From the NCBI GenBank assembly GCA_016793245.1, contig JAEUHW010000063.1, positions 1 to 35,513 on the forward strand: DNA of 35,513 bases, given 5' to 3'. This document shows, one piece after another, positions 17,105-25,476 of the stretch. Position 1 is the first letter of the stretch. Each line of letters opens with the position of its first letter. The position numbers and the translations under genes are program-made. Under the pieces are notes generated by a model. That model did not search any database. It worked only from the letters and a program-made list of their open reading frames with translations, and was not told the origin of the DNA. This DNA comes from Planctomycetota bacterium (GTDB lineage Bacteria > Planctomycetota > UBA1135 > JADKAF01).

Positions 17105-18622
17105 ATGGGACAACGCATCGCCCTCTTCTGGCCCGGCGACGCCCGGGAGATTCCGAACCAGCTCGCACTCCCGAACGTCGAGGAGGCGACGCAGCAGATG
17201 GAGCGCGCATTGCGCGCGCTCGGACACGCGCCGTATCGCGTGGAGGGCTTCCTCAGCAAGCCGCACCACGCGATCGAGAAGCTCGGTCCGGTGCAGGACC
17301 CGATGATCGGGATGTGCGTGCACTGGCTGTACGGCCCGCACACCTGCGACGGCGTGGTCGGGAAGGAGAACCCGCTGCTGCTGGCGAGCAACTTCAGCGG
17401 CAAGTGGCCGGGCTTGGTCGGGCTGCTGAACACGGGTGCTTGTCTCGAGAGCCTGGACCGCCCGTTCTCCCGCGTCTGGACCGACGCGCCGGACTGGACG
17501 AAGGACCCGCAGTTCATGGCCCGCCTCGAGGAGTGGGTGAGCTCGGGGCGCATCCGCTACTCCGAGTCCGCGATCCGCTTCCATGCCGCGGTCTCGCCGC
17601 AGGCCGCGGCCCGCGCGGCGAAGGTCGCCCAGGGCTTCCGCGACCGGCGCGCGCTCGTGCTCATGCTTGGCGACACCTCGATGGGCATGATCAACGGCTA
17701 CTTCGGCCCCCGGCTCCTGAACCGCCATGGCTTCACCGAGCACAAGGTCGACCAGTGCTGGATCGTCGATCGCGGCCGCCGGATCGCGAGCCACCGGATC
17801 GAGGAGGCGTTCCGCTTCGTGCAGGAGAAGGGCGTCACCTTCCACTGGGGCGAAGCCGACGCCGAGGACTTCACGCCCGAGTCGACGAAGGAGCAGCTCC
17901 GCGACTACCTCGTGGTGAAGGACCTGGTCGAGGAGTTCCGCGCCGACTGCCTGGGCTGGCAGTACCAGCTCGGCATGATCCCGCTCCGCCCGCCGAGCGA
18001 CTTCGCCGAGGGCCTCTTCAACTCGAGCTGCCGCCCCGAGACGAACGGCGACACCATCGCCTGCGCCACGGAAGCCGACCAGGGCAACGTCCTCCCGATG
18101 GAGATGCTGAAGCGGCTGCTGATAGCGAAGGGGCTGCACCAGGCGGTGATGTTCCACGACGTCCGCTGGGGCGCCGAGCACGAAGGCCGCTTCCTCTGGG
18201 TGCTGCTGAACAGCGGCTCCTGTGGCGCTTACGCCTTCAACCACGACCCGCACACCCTGAAGGGCGCGCACACCTACCGCCAACCGCGCCTCTACTTCCC
18301 GACCCCCGGCGGCTCCTTCGCCGGCGAGTCGCTCCCGGGTGCCATGACCTGGGCGCGCGCGTACGTGAAGCAGGGGACGCTCTGGATGGACGTCGGCCGC
18401 GGCGAGGTGGTCCGCCTGCCGCCCGCGGTGCGCGACGCCTGGTGGAACGGCACCACCCGTCAGTGGCCGTTCATGGCGGCGGACATGGGGATCGGCCGCG
18501 ACACGCTGATGGCGCATTACCTCTCGAACCACGTCGCCGTGGCCTATGGCGACGTCTTCGAGGAGATGGTCGCGCTCTCCCAGGAGCTCGGCTTCCGCAC
18601 CAGGATCTTGGCCGAGCGCTGA
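17105..18622 (+). CDS. L-fucose isomerase-like sugar isomerase
   Basis: 505 residues. The protein resembles the FucI/AraA-like sugar isomerase superfamily over most of its length: an N-terminal Rossmann-like part (GQRIALFWPGD, then NPLLLASNFSGKWPG), a central segment LVLMLGDTSMGMINGYF, the acidic metal-site candidate CATEADQGNVLPMEML (Glu323, Asp325) and the C-terminal block LSNHVAVAYGD, which matches the region holding the metal-binding histidine in fucose isomerase. It likely interconverts an aldose and a ketose in the cytoplasm using a divalent metal; the sugar cannot be named from sequence. No Shine-Dalgarno is obvious before the ATG, and a 38-bp repeat ends 17 bp upstream. The VOC-fold gene follows after 100 bp on the same strand. 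No other sugar-pathway gene is nearby. Confidence 0.82.
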   Translation: MGQRIALFWPGDAREIPNQLALPNVEEATQQMERALRALGHAPYRVEGFLSKPHHAIEKLGPVQDPMIGMCVHWLYGPHTCDGVVGKENPLLLASNFSGKWPGLVGLLNTGACLESLDRPFSRVWTDAPDWTKDPQFMARLEEWVSSGRIRYSESAIRFHAAVSPQAAARAAKVAQGFRDRRALVLMLGDTSMGMINGYFGPRLLNRHGFTEHKVDQCWIVDRGRRIASHRIEEAFRFVQEKGVTFHWGEADAEDFTPESTKEQLRDYLVVKDLVEEFRADCLGWQYQLGMIPLRPPSDFAEGLFNSSCRPETNGDTIACATEADQGNVLPMEMLKRLLIAKGLHQAVMFHDVRWGAEHEGRFLWVLLNSGSCGAYAFNHDPHTLKGAHTYRQPRLYFPTPGGSFAGESLPGAMTWARAYVKQGTLWMDVGRGEVVRLPPAVRDAWWNGTTRQWPFMAADMGIGRDTLMAHYLSNHVAVAYGDVFEEMVALSQELGFRTRILAER

Positions 18623-18722
18623 TCGACACTTGCCAAGCGGCGCGCGAAGCCCGACTCTCTCCCGCCTCTCACCTCGGCGCGCTCCCGTCGCGCGCTCGTT
18701 TCCCCGTTGAGGACTTGGAGTC

Positions 18723-19445
18723 GTGGCGAAGAAGAAGAACGCGAAGAAGGCGGCCGCTGCACCGGCGAAGCCGGCGAAGAACGGCAAGGCTGCTGCAGCC
18801 GCTGCGAAGAGCAACGCGAAGGCTGCTCCGAAGAGCGCGAAGGCCGGTAAGGCCGCCGGTAAGGCCGCTAAGGCTGGCAAGGCGGCGAAGGCTGCGAAGC
18901 CCGCGCCGAAGAAGAGCAAGAAGGCGGACCCGATCCCGAAGGGCTTCGCCACCGTGAGCGCGCACCTCGTCGTCGCGGGCGCGGCTCAGGCGCTCGAGTT
19001 CTACGGCAAGGCGTTCGGCGCCAAGTCGAAGGGCAAGATGATGACGCCCGATGGGCGCATCGCGCATGCCGAGATCCAGATCGGCGACAGCCGCATCATG
19101 CTGTGCGACGACTTCCCCGAGTGGAACGGCGGCGTTGCGCGCGCCGCGTCCGCGCTGAGCGCGACGCCGGTGACGCTGCATCTCTACGTCAAGAACTGCG
19201 ACAAGGTCTTCGAGCAGGCCGTCGCCGCCGGCTGCCAGGTCGTCATGCCGCCGATGGACGCCTTCTGGGGCGATCGCTACGGCAAGCTGAAGGATCCCTT
19301 CGGTCATGAGTGGTCCGTCGCCACGCATACGAAGGACATGACGATGAAGCAGATCGAGAAGGCGATGGCGGCGGCGATGAGCGCGCCCGAATGCCAGCCG
19401 GCGCCCGCGGATGGCGCGTCCGGCGACGCGTCGTCGGCGAGCTGA
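18723..19445 (+). CDS. VOC-fold (PhnB/glyoxalase-like) protein with histone-H1-like N-terminal tail
   Basis: 240 residues from a GTG start preceded by GGAG/GAGG. Residues 1-69 are almost only Lys (22), Ala (30), Pro, Gly, Ser and Asn with a single acidic residue at the end, like bacterial histone-H1/AlgP-type tails that bind DNA. Residues about 75-205 are a vicinal-oxygen-chelate domain of the PhnB-like type: HLVVAGAAQALEFYGKAFGA, DGRIAHAEIQIGDSRIML, then GKLKDPFGHEWSVATH. Candidate chelating residues are His81, Glu117 and His195/Glu196. The substrate is unknown. I infer that the tail targets the protein to DNA or another polyanion. It ends before a two-way terminator. The frame is continuous, and codon use in the tail (AAG, GCG, GCT) suits a repeat-expanded segment. 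Confidence 0.88.
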   Translation: MAKKKNAKKAAAAPAKPAKNGKAAAAAAKSNAKAAPKSAKAGKAAGKAAKAGKAAKAAKPAPKKSKKADPIPKGFATVSAHLVVAGAAQALEFYGKAFGAKSKGKMMTPDGRIAHAEIQIGDSRIMLCDDFPEWNGGVARAASALSATPVTLHLYVKNCDKVFEQAVAAGCQVVMPPMDAFWGDRYGKLKDPFGHEWSVATHTKDMTMKQIEKAMAAAMSAPECQPAPADGASGDASSAS

Positions 19446-19473
19446 TCCTCGCGCGCAGAGCATCGAAACGCAG

Positions 19474-19510
19474 AAGGCGGTGGCGCTCGGATCGAGCGGC
19501 CACCGCCTTT
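19474..19510. terminator. Two-way intrinsic terminator between convergent genes
   Basis: Stem of 11 bp, AAGGCGGTGGC at 19474-19484 with GCCACCGCCTT at 19499-19509, plus an inner GCTC/GAGC pairing. It sits 28 bp after the VOC gene stop and 22 bp after the stop of the facing propeller gene. The T run is short. Confidence 0.75.
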
Positions 19511-19532
19511 GTGTTCGTGCAGCGCGCAGTGG

Positions 19533-21077
19533 CTACTTTGCGAGATAGATCATGCCCGAAGGCCTCCGGTTGAAGATCGCGAACAAGGTCGCGGTCTCCG
19601 AGGCGATCGGCAGCAAGAGCCGCTTGTCGATCGGCGCGTGGTGCAGCGAGGCTCCGTCGATGTAGTAGATCGAAGTGCCCTTCGGCGTGACGAGGCCGAG
19701 GTCGATCGTATTGCCCGGCATCGTGGGGCTGCCCAAGAGCGTGGGACCGCTCGCGAACGCGTCGATCACGTTGTCACCGCCGCCGTAGAAGGCACCCTTC
19801 GAGGTGAACCCGAAGACGTTGCTGCAGGACGACGCGCTCGGCAGGAAGACCGGGAGGATCAGCGCGCCGGTCGTGCGATCGATGGTCGCGAAGACGTAAT
19901 CGCCGTCGTCGCAATCGTTCACGGCGAGCACGGTCTCCTTAGCGTTCAGCACCAGGTTGGAAGGCTCTTCGATTCCGGCGAAGGCGAAGGGCGAATTCGG
20001 GATCGGAGTCAGCGCGCCGCTGGCATCGATCGCGAAGCCGCGGACCTGCCCGTCCTGCTCGTTGGCGACGTAGACGAAGCGCTTCCCCGCGGTGATGCCA
20101 ACACCGCCGTCCGCGGCACCGATCGAAGCCGAGCCGCTGCGCAAGCTCGCGGCACCGGTCTCACGGTCGATCGCGAAGACGTCCAGGACACCCGCCGAGC
20201 GCGCGACCGCGAGGACGAAGAGCGCGCGACCGCTCTCCCAAGCTTTCACCCCGGCGAGATCGCTCGAGCCGGCGAACGGGGAGCCGGCCACGCTCTCGAC
20301 GGCTCCGCCGGGGAGGCGTCGCAGCACGGCGAGCCCGTCATCGGTGCTCGCGAAGAGGAACGCACCCTTCGCATCGCTGGTCAGCGTTTGCCCGTTCCCA
20401 CTGACATCGACGCCGCCGCCGTTCACCGCGAAGGGCGAGCCCAGGAGCTGGCCTGGAGCGCCGGTCTTCTTGTCGAGCAGGAAGCCGTGCAGCGCGCCCG
20501 CGCGATCGTCGTACGCGTAGACGTAAGGACCCTTCAACGTCTTCGGACCGTAGATCAGCCGGCCGTTCCAAACGTGCGGCTCGAGCAGCGGGCCGCGGAA
20601 CGGACCGTTCGCCGCTTCACCGGTCTCGAGCTCGAGGAAGCCATCGCTGTAGGTCTCGGTGCCGTTGCCGTATCTGTGCCCGGTTCCGATGGTGATCAGC
20701 GCGATGCCGTAGCTTCCGGGCTGCAGGTCCAGGGGATCGCGCAAGTTCACGCGCGTCGGCTCGCCTGGGCCGGCCGCCTCCGCGTTCGCGCCATCCCCGG
20801 GCATCAAGATCCAGACGTTCGGATCGAGCTGCTTCCCGACACGCGTGTCGGAGGTCATCCAGAACTCGATGCCGACGGGCGTGCCCGCCGTCGCCGTGAA
20901 GTTGCAGTCGAGGGCGTAGAGCGTCGTCTTCTGCTTGACCGTCAAGTCGAAGTAGAAGGTGCCGCCGACACCGCCATTGTTGTTGCCGTTGAAGGTCGTC
21001 GAGAGGGCGAGCTGCGCCGTTGCGGGCGCCGCAGCAAGGGCGCAGAGCGCGAGAGTCGTCAGGAGATGTCGGAGCAC
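19533..21077 (-). CDS. Secreted lactonase-like beta-propeller protein
   Basis: 514 residues from a GTG at 21077 with GAGGA eight bases upstream. The signal peptide is MLRHLLTTLALCALAAAPATAQ. Residues about 23-165 form a beta-sandwich-like domain seen at the start of other planctomycete exported proteins (TTFNGNNNGGVGGTFYFDLT). Residues about 175-500 show seven-bladed-propeller-like repeats of the lactonase (PF10282) type: YVYAYDDRAGALHGFLLD, FVYVANEQDGQVRGFAID and VLDVFAIDRETGAASL. Members include 6-phosphogluconolactonase-like enzymes, but an exported one with an extra domain more likely has another role; catalysis cannot be claimed. Its promoter lies in 21078-21332, a stretch with no gene. 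Confidence 0.85.
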   Translation of the reverse strand: MLRHLLTTLALCALAAAPATAQLALSTTFNGNNNGGVGGTFYFDLTVKQKTTLYALDCNFTATAGTPVGIEFWMTSDTRVGKQLDPNVWILMPGDGANAEAAGPGEPTRVNLRDPLDLQPGSYGIALITIGTGHRYGNGTETYSDGFLELETGEAANGPFRGPLLEPHVWNGRLIYGPKTLKGPYVYAYDDRAGALHGFLLDKKTGAPGQLLGSPFAVNGGGVDVSGNGQTLTSDAKGAFLFASTDDGLAVLRRLPGGAVESVAGSPFAGSSDLAGVKAWESGRALFVLAVARSAGVLDVFAIDRETGAASLRSGSASIGAADGGVGITAGKRFVYVANEQDGQVRGFAIDASGALTPIPNSPFAFAGIEEPSNLVLNAKETVLAVNDCDDGDYVFATIDRTTGALILPVFLPSASSCSNVFGFTSKGAFYGGGDNVIDAFASGPTLLGSPTMPGNTIDLGLVTPKGTSIYYIDGASLHHAPIDKRLLLPIASETATLFAIFNRRPSGMIYLAK

Positions 21078-21332
21078 GGGACCGTCCTCAGGGTTGGAGT
21101 TCGTCGAGCGTTGGGGTTCCCGGACGAGTCTGCGGGGGGATCACCGTCCTCCTCGCCAGGTCGTTCGCGGACACGCCTCGCCACTTGGAAGCGCCGGCGG
21201 ACATAGGCAAGTGGGTCGGCTGCGCCCGCCGCAGCGCCAGGACGATACTCGCGCGATGCGCGGCGAGCGAGCGTGTGGCCGATCAGCGGCTCTGCGCTCC
21301 GCGGCGCTATGGGCCTCTCGGCGATCGGAGTG
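21078..21332. other. Non-coding stretch upstream of the propeller gene
   Basis: About 255 bp between the GTG start at 21077 and the MITE-like element. It presumably carries the promoter of the propeller gene. I see no convincing coding frame, RNA gene or repeat in it. Confidence 0.4.
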
Positions 21333-21500
21333 CTAGCAGCCTGTTGAAGAAGTGCTTCGAGGCTGGAAACGATGCATCGGGCGTCTCGCCGAGGCGCAGG
21401 AGCCGGCGCTGAAGCGGGTGTTTCAGCTAGGTTCCGGCAACGAAAGCGAGGCGACCGAGGCGCGTTCTCCAGCTCGAATGACTTTTCAACAGGCTGCTAG
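21333..21500. mobile_element. MITE-like non-autonomous element, 168 bp
   Basis: The left end CTAGCAGCCTGTTGAAGAAG matches the reverse complement of the right end (CTTTTCAACAGGCTGCTAG) over the first 16 bases exactly, then with one gap, and weaker similarity runs on for about 45 bp inward (TTCGAGGCTGGAAACG versus TTCGAGCTGGAGAACG). There is no coding frame for a transposase. CTAG at both outer edges could be a 4-bp target duplication. The CAGCCTGTTGAAAA end is of the kind found on IS1182-like elements; that parentage is from memory and unproven. The right-hand CTAG provides the stop codon of the adjacent hydrolase gene. Confidence 0.72.
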
Positions 21501-22327
21501 GGCGCTTGCACGAGCACGACGAGCAACGGCCGATGATCGGAGGCCGTCGCTTCGCCCAGTACCTCGCAGCTCTGCACGCGCCAGGCGCCTTCCGCAGCGT
21601 CGAGCCACACGTAGTCGATCATGCGCTCGGGAGCCGCCGCAGGATAGGTCGGCTGCGGCGTCGCTCCGTGCGCCGGCTCGAGGAAGCCGTCGAGGCTCGC
21701 GATCACGGACGAGCTCGGCAGCGCGTTGAGGTCACCGGCGAGCACGAAGAGCTCGTGTTCGGAGTCCTCGAGCCGCGCGCGTACGAGCTCAGCCGAAGCG
21801 AGGCGTTCCCCTTCGTAGTCGCCGCGATAGTCCCAGTGCGTGACGAAGAAGCGCCGCAAGCCGCGCGGCGTCGCCCACTGGAGCTCGAGCAAGCCGCGCT
21901 GCTCGCCCGTGTAGTGCGACGGCAGCGCGTGATTCACGACGCGCTCGGGCGGCGTGCGCACGAGCGCCAGGTTCCCGTAGCGCCCACCTTGATAGTCGAT
22001 GTTGTCGCCGAAGACGGGCTGCAGACCCGTCAGGCGCGCGAGCTCCGCCGGCATGTCGACGCCGTTCGTTCGCTTGACGCCCCGATCGATCTCCTGCAGC
22101 GCAACCCAATCGGGATCCGTCGCGCGGATCACCGCGGCGATGCGCTCGAGATCGAAGCGCCCGTCGCTGCCCTCGCCGTGGTGGAGGTTCCAGGTGAGGA
22201 TGCGGAGCTCCTCGGAGCGGGGCGGAACTTCGACCTCGCGTTCCTCGCGCGTCCCCGAGCACGCCGCGCAGGTGAGCAAGATCGCGATCGCCCAGACCTT
22301 CCCACGAGCTCTGCGGCCCGTGCTCAT
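21497..22327 (-). CDS. Exported endonuclease/exonuclease/phosphatase (EEP) family hydrolase
   Basis: 276 residues from the ATG at 22327. Residues 1-24 are an export signal with cysteines at 20 and 23, perhaps a non-standard lipobox. The EEP fold motifs occur in order: LTWNLHHGEG (Asn47), LQEIDRG (Glu79), VTHWDYRG (His164), LAGDLNALP (Asp199, Asn201), IDYVWL (Asp238) and SDHRPLLV (Asp264, His265). All metal and catalytic residues are present, so a Mg-dependent phosphodiesterase or phosphatase acting outside the cytoplasm is likely; substrates range from DNA to sphingomyelin and phosphoinositides in this superfamily. The start overlaps the stop of the DinB-like gene (ATGA). The TAG stop lies inside the CTAG end of a MITE-like element, though the C-terminus looks near normal length. 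Confidence 0.9.
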   Translation of the reverse strand: MSTGRRARGKVWAIAILLTCAACSGTREEREVEVPPRSEELRILTWNLHHGEGSDGRFDLERIAAVIRATDPDWVALQEIDRGVKRTNGVDMPAELARLTGLQPVFGDNIDYQGGRYGNLALVRTPPERVVNHALPSHYTGEQRGLLELQWATPRGLRRFFVTHWDYRGDYEGERLASAELVRARLEDSEHELFVLAGDLNALPSSSVIASLDGFLEPAHGATPQPTYPAAAPERMIDYVWLDAAEGAWRVQSCEVLGEATASDHRPLLVVLVQAP

Positions 22328-22845
22328 TGCAAGATGCGCAGATACTGCGCCCAAGGCCCCACCGCCTCGGCATAGCGCTTCGCCATCACCCGCGCGATCT
22401 GCGCCAGATGATCCAGATCGTGCGCGACCCACGTCGCGAGGAGCTGACCCAAGCTCACCGACCCGAGCGCGGGATGCATCCCACGCGCCTCGAGGTGGCT
22501 CGGCGTGAGATCCAGCGAAGCGAGCTCGGAGAGGTTCGCCTGGCGCTTCTCGTCGAAGCGCTCGAGCAGGTGATCCAAGCTCCAGCCGCGGAAGCGCGTC
22601 TCCTGCGCGAAGCGATCGAAGGGCGGGAAGGGCTTCTTCTCGCCGTGCGTGCGGATCCAGTTCACGCGCGTCATCCAGTCGGTCTCCTCGCCGTGGACGA
22701 GGTGGCCGACGATCTGGCTCGCGTTCCAGGTGTTGGGTCCTTCGTCGGCTTCGGTCCATTCTTCGCCGAGACCGCCGAGCCAGAGATGCAGGATGCTGGG
22801 CGTGCGGCGCAGTACGTCGGTGGCGGAACTCAGCTCGAAGCTCAT
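22324..22845 (-). CDS. DinB/YfiT-like putative metal-dependent protein
   Basis: 173 residues from the ATG at 22845, preceded by GAGGAAG; the frame is open a little further upstream, but into a palindromic repeat. The four-helix DinB fold is suggested by the metal-site pattern: His48 in IVGHLVHGEETDW, and His132 and His136 in VAHDLDHLAQIARVM. Related proteins include DinB, YfiT and mycothiol- or bacillithiol-dependent transferases; the chemistry here is unknown. It is the first gene of a two-gene unit with the EEP hydrolase (4-bp overlap). The palindrome at 22870-22906 lies 24 bp before the start and could affect its expression. Confidence 0.85.
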   Translation of the reverse strand: MSFELSSATDVLRRTPSILHLWLGGLGEEWTEADEGPNTWNASQIVGHLVHGEETDWMTRVNWIRTHGEKKPFPPFDRFAQETRFRGWSLDHLLERFDEKRQANLSELASLDLTPSHLEARGMHPALGSVSLGQLLATWVAHDLDHLAQIARVMAKRYAEAVGPWAQYLRILQ

Positions 22846-22869
22846 CCAACTTCCTCGTCCGTCGGTCCG

Positions 22870-22906
22870 TTGCACAGTAAAGGTGCCTGGCACCTTTTCT
22901 GTGCAA
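22870..22906. repeat. Palindromic REP-like element, GGTGCC family
   Basis: 37-bp palindrome with 18-bp arms around a central T: left TTGCACAGTAAAGGTGCC, right GGCACCTTTTCTGTGCAA, one mismatch. Same design as the 12029-12067 element but different sequence. It lies between the small lipoprotein stop and the DinB-like start, both minus. Confidence 0.87.
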
Positions 22907-22918
22907 TGAGGGGGGAGC

Positions 22919-23203
22919 TCAGCGGGGCTCCAGGGGGAGCAGGGCGCTGGTCAGAACGTAGCCGCCGTCGCGATTCTCGAGCTCGATCAGGGTGTAGGAG
23001 CCGGCGGTCTCGATCACGCGCACGAGCGTGCCGGCTTCGAGACGGAGATCGGCGGGGCGCGACTGCTGTGGTCCGCCGCGGTAGAGCTCGCACGAGGTCG
23101 CGAGCTCGTGCGTCGCGTTCGGGAAGCGCGGGTTCGAGATGGTGGTGCCGCACGAGACGAGCACGAGGGCAACGACGAGAGCGGAGGGGAACGTGCAGCG
23201 CAT
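22919..23203 (-). CDS. Small lipoprotein with SH3-like C-terminal region
   Basis: 94 residues from the ATG at 23203. The signal peptide is followed by a lipobox LVSC with Cys18, so the mature protein of about 77 residues should be lipid-anchored. Residues about 50-94 (LEAGTLVRVIETAGSYTLIE, then GGYVLTSALLPL) resemble the short beta strands of bacterial SH3 domains, which often bind cell wall. It begins 29 bp after the MFS transporter stop and may be the last gene of that operon. The domain assignment is tentative because the protein is small. Confidence 0.72.
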   Translation of the reverse strand: MRCTFPSALVVALVLVSCGTTISNPRFPNATHELATSCELYRGGPQQSRPADLRLEAGTLVRVIETAGSYTLIELENRDGGYVLTSALLPLEPR

Positions 23204-23232
23204 GCGAGCTCCGGCGCGAGTGGGCTGCCAGC

Positions 23233-24456
<1,224 letters not shown>

Positions 24457-24459
24457 CGT

Positions 24460-25308
24460 TCAGCGCTTCTTCTTCTTGCTGCCCATCTGCTCTTCCGCGG
24501 CCTTGATCCACGCCGCGGGGCCGCCTTCCACATAGCCCGACTGACCGATCTTCTCGCCCTTGGCGTCGAAGAAGAGGATCGTGGGATAGCCGCGGACACC
24601 ATGCTTGTCGCGGAGCTTCGCGTTCTGGTCGGCGAGCTCCTTCGGCAGCTCCTTCTTCTTCGGGAAGTCGAGCTCGAGCAGGATCACGTTCTCGACCGCC
24701 CACTTCTGGAACTCGGGCTGATCGAAGACCTCGCTCTTCAGCTTGATGCACCAGCCGCACCAGTCGCTTCCGGTGAAGTCGGCGAGGATCGGCTTCTTCT
24801 CCTTCTTCGAGCGTTCGAGGGCTTCCTCGTAGCTGGTCAGCCACTCGTAAGTCGCCTTCGCGGCGCCCTTCTGCGCGGCGAGGAGCTTGTCCGCCTGCGC
24901 GGTCCAGGCCTTCGCGCCGCCCGGCTTGTAGCCGAGCTGGCCGAGCTTCTTGCCCTCGGCGTCGAGCAGCAGGACCTGCGGGAAGTTGCGCACCCCGTAG
25001 TCCTTCGCGAGCTTCTCGCTCGCGGTCTTCTCCGCGGCGTCGGTGGCCGCGAGATCGGCGACGAGGAGGACCACGTTCGCTTCGGCCCAGGTCGCGAACT
25101 CGGGCTTCTCGAAGACCTCGGCCTTCAGCTTATCGACCGTCGGGTTCGCCTCGGCGGGGAGCACGTGGAGGAGGATCGCCTTGCCGCCCTCAGAGGCAGC
25201 GGCCTTCGCCGCCGCGAGGTCGCGGAGCCAGTTGGCGCCGCCGTCCTGGGCGAGCGCGAGGGGTGTCAGGCACGCGGAGCAGAAGAGCAGCGCGAAGAGC
25301 TTGCGCAT
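24460..25308 (-). CDS. Exported protein with two thioredoxin-like domains, one degenerate
   Basis: 282 residues from the ATG at 25308, with GAGG eight to nine bases upstream. The signal peptide is MRKLFALLFCSACLTPLALA. Two thioredoxin folds in tandem: the first (about 35-145) keeps the cis-proline loop GVRNFPQVLLLD but has LPAEANP where the active-site cysteines should be. The second (about 155-275) has DWCGWC (Cys184, Cys187) and GVRGYPTILFFD. It resembles Thioredoxin_7/DsbD-gamma-like exported proteins and should handle thiol-disulphide exchange outside the cytoplasm with only one active centre. The C-terminus is a Lys-rich stub. It heads an operon with the MFS transporter. Confidence 0.92.
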   Translation of the reverse strand: MRKLFALLFCSACLTPLALAQDGGANWLRDLAAAKAAASEGGKAILLHVLPAEANPTVDKLKAEVFEKPEFATWAEANVVLLVADLAATDAAEKTASEKLAKDYGVRNFPQVLLLDAEGKKLGQLGYKPGGAKAWTAQADKLLAAQKGAAKATYEWLTSYEEALERSKKEKKPILADFTGSDWCGWCIKLKSEVFDQPEFQKWAVENVILLELDFPKKKELPKELADQNAKLRDKHGVRGYPTILFFDAKGEKIGQSGYVEGGPAAWIKAAEEQMGSKKKKR

Positions 25309-25378
25309 CGGTGGAACCTCGGATTCGATCGGGAGCTCGGATCGACGTCGTGCGGGCCGCGCGCGTCGATGCCTACTT

Positions 25379-25434
25379 CCTACGCGAACGGCGCTCCAAA
25401 GGCCATCTCCCCGATAGGGCCCGTTCGCGTTAGG
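25379..25434. promoter_or_regulatory. Inverted repeat in a divergent promoter region
   Basis: CCTACGCGAACGG at 25379-25391 pairs with CCGTTCGCGTTAGG at 25421-25434, 13 bp with one bulged base, across a 29-bp loop. It lies between the divergent thioredoxin and PD40 genes. Could be an operator or a hairpin; no known match. Confidence 0.35.
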
Positions 25435-25476
25435 CTCGTCCCGCCACGGCTCGATGACTGTCTTCGGAGGCCACTC

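Noticed and set aside
16853..18952. 699-residue minus-strand frame
   Set aside because: Antisense to the isomerase-like gene, crosses the repeat cluster, and has no domain; the plus-strand gene is clearly real.
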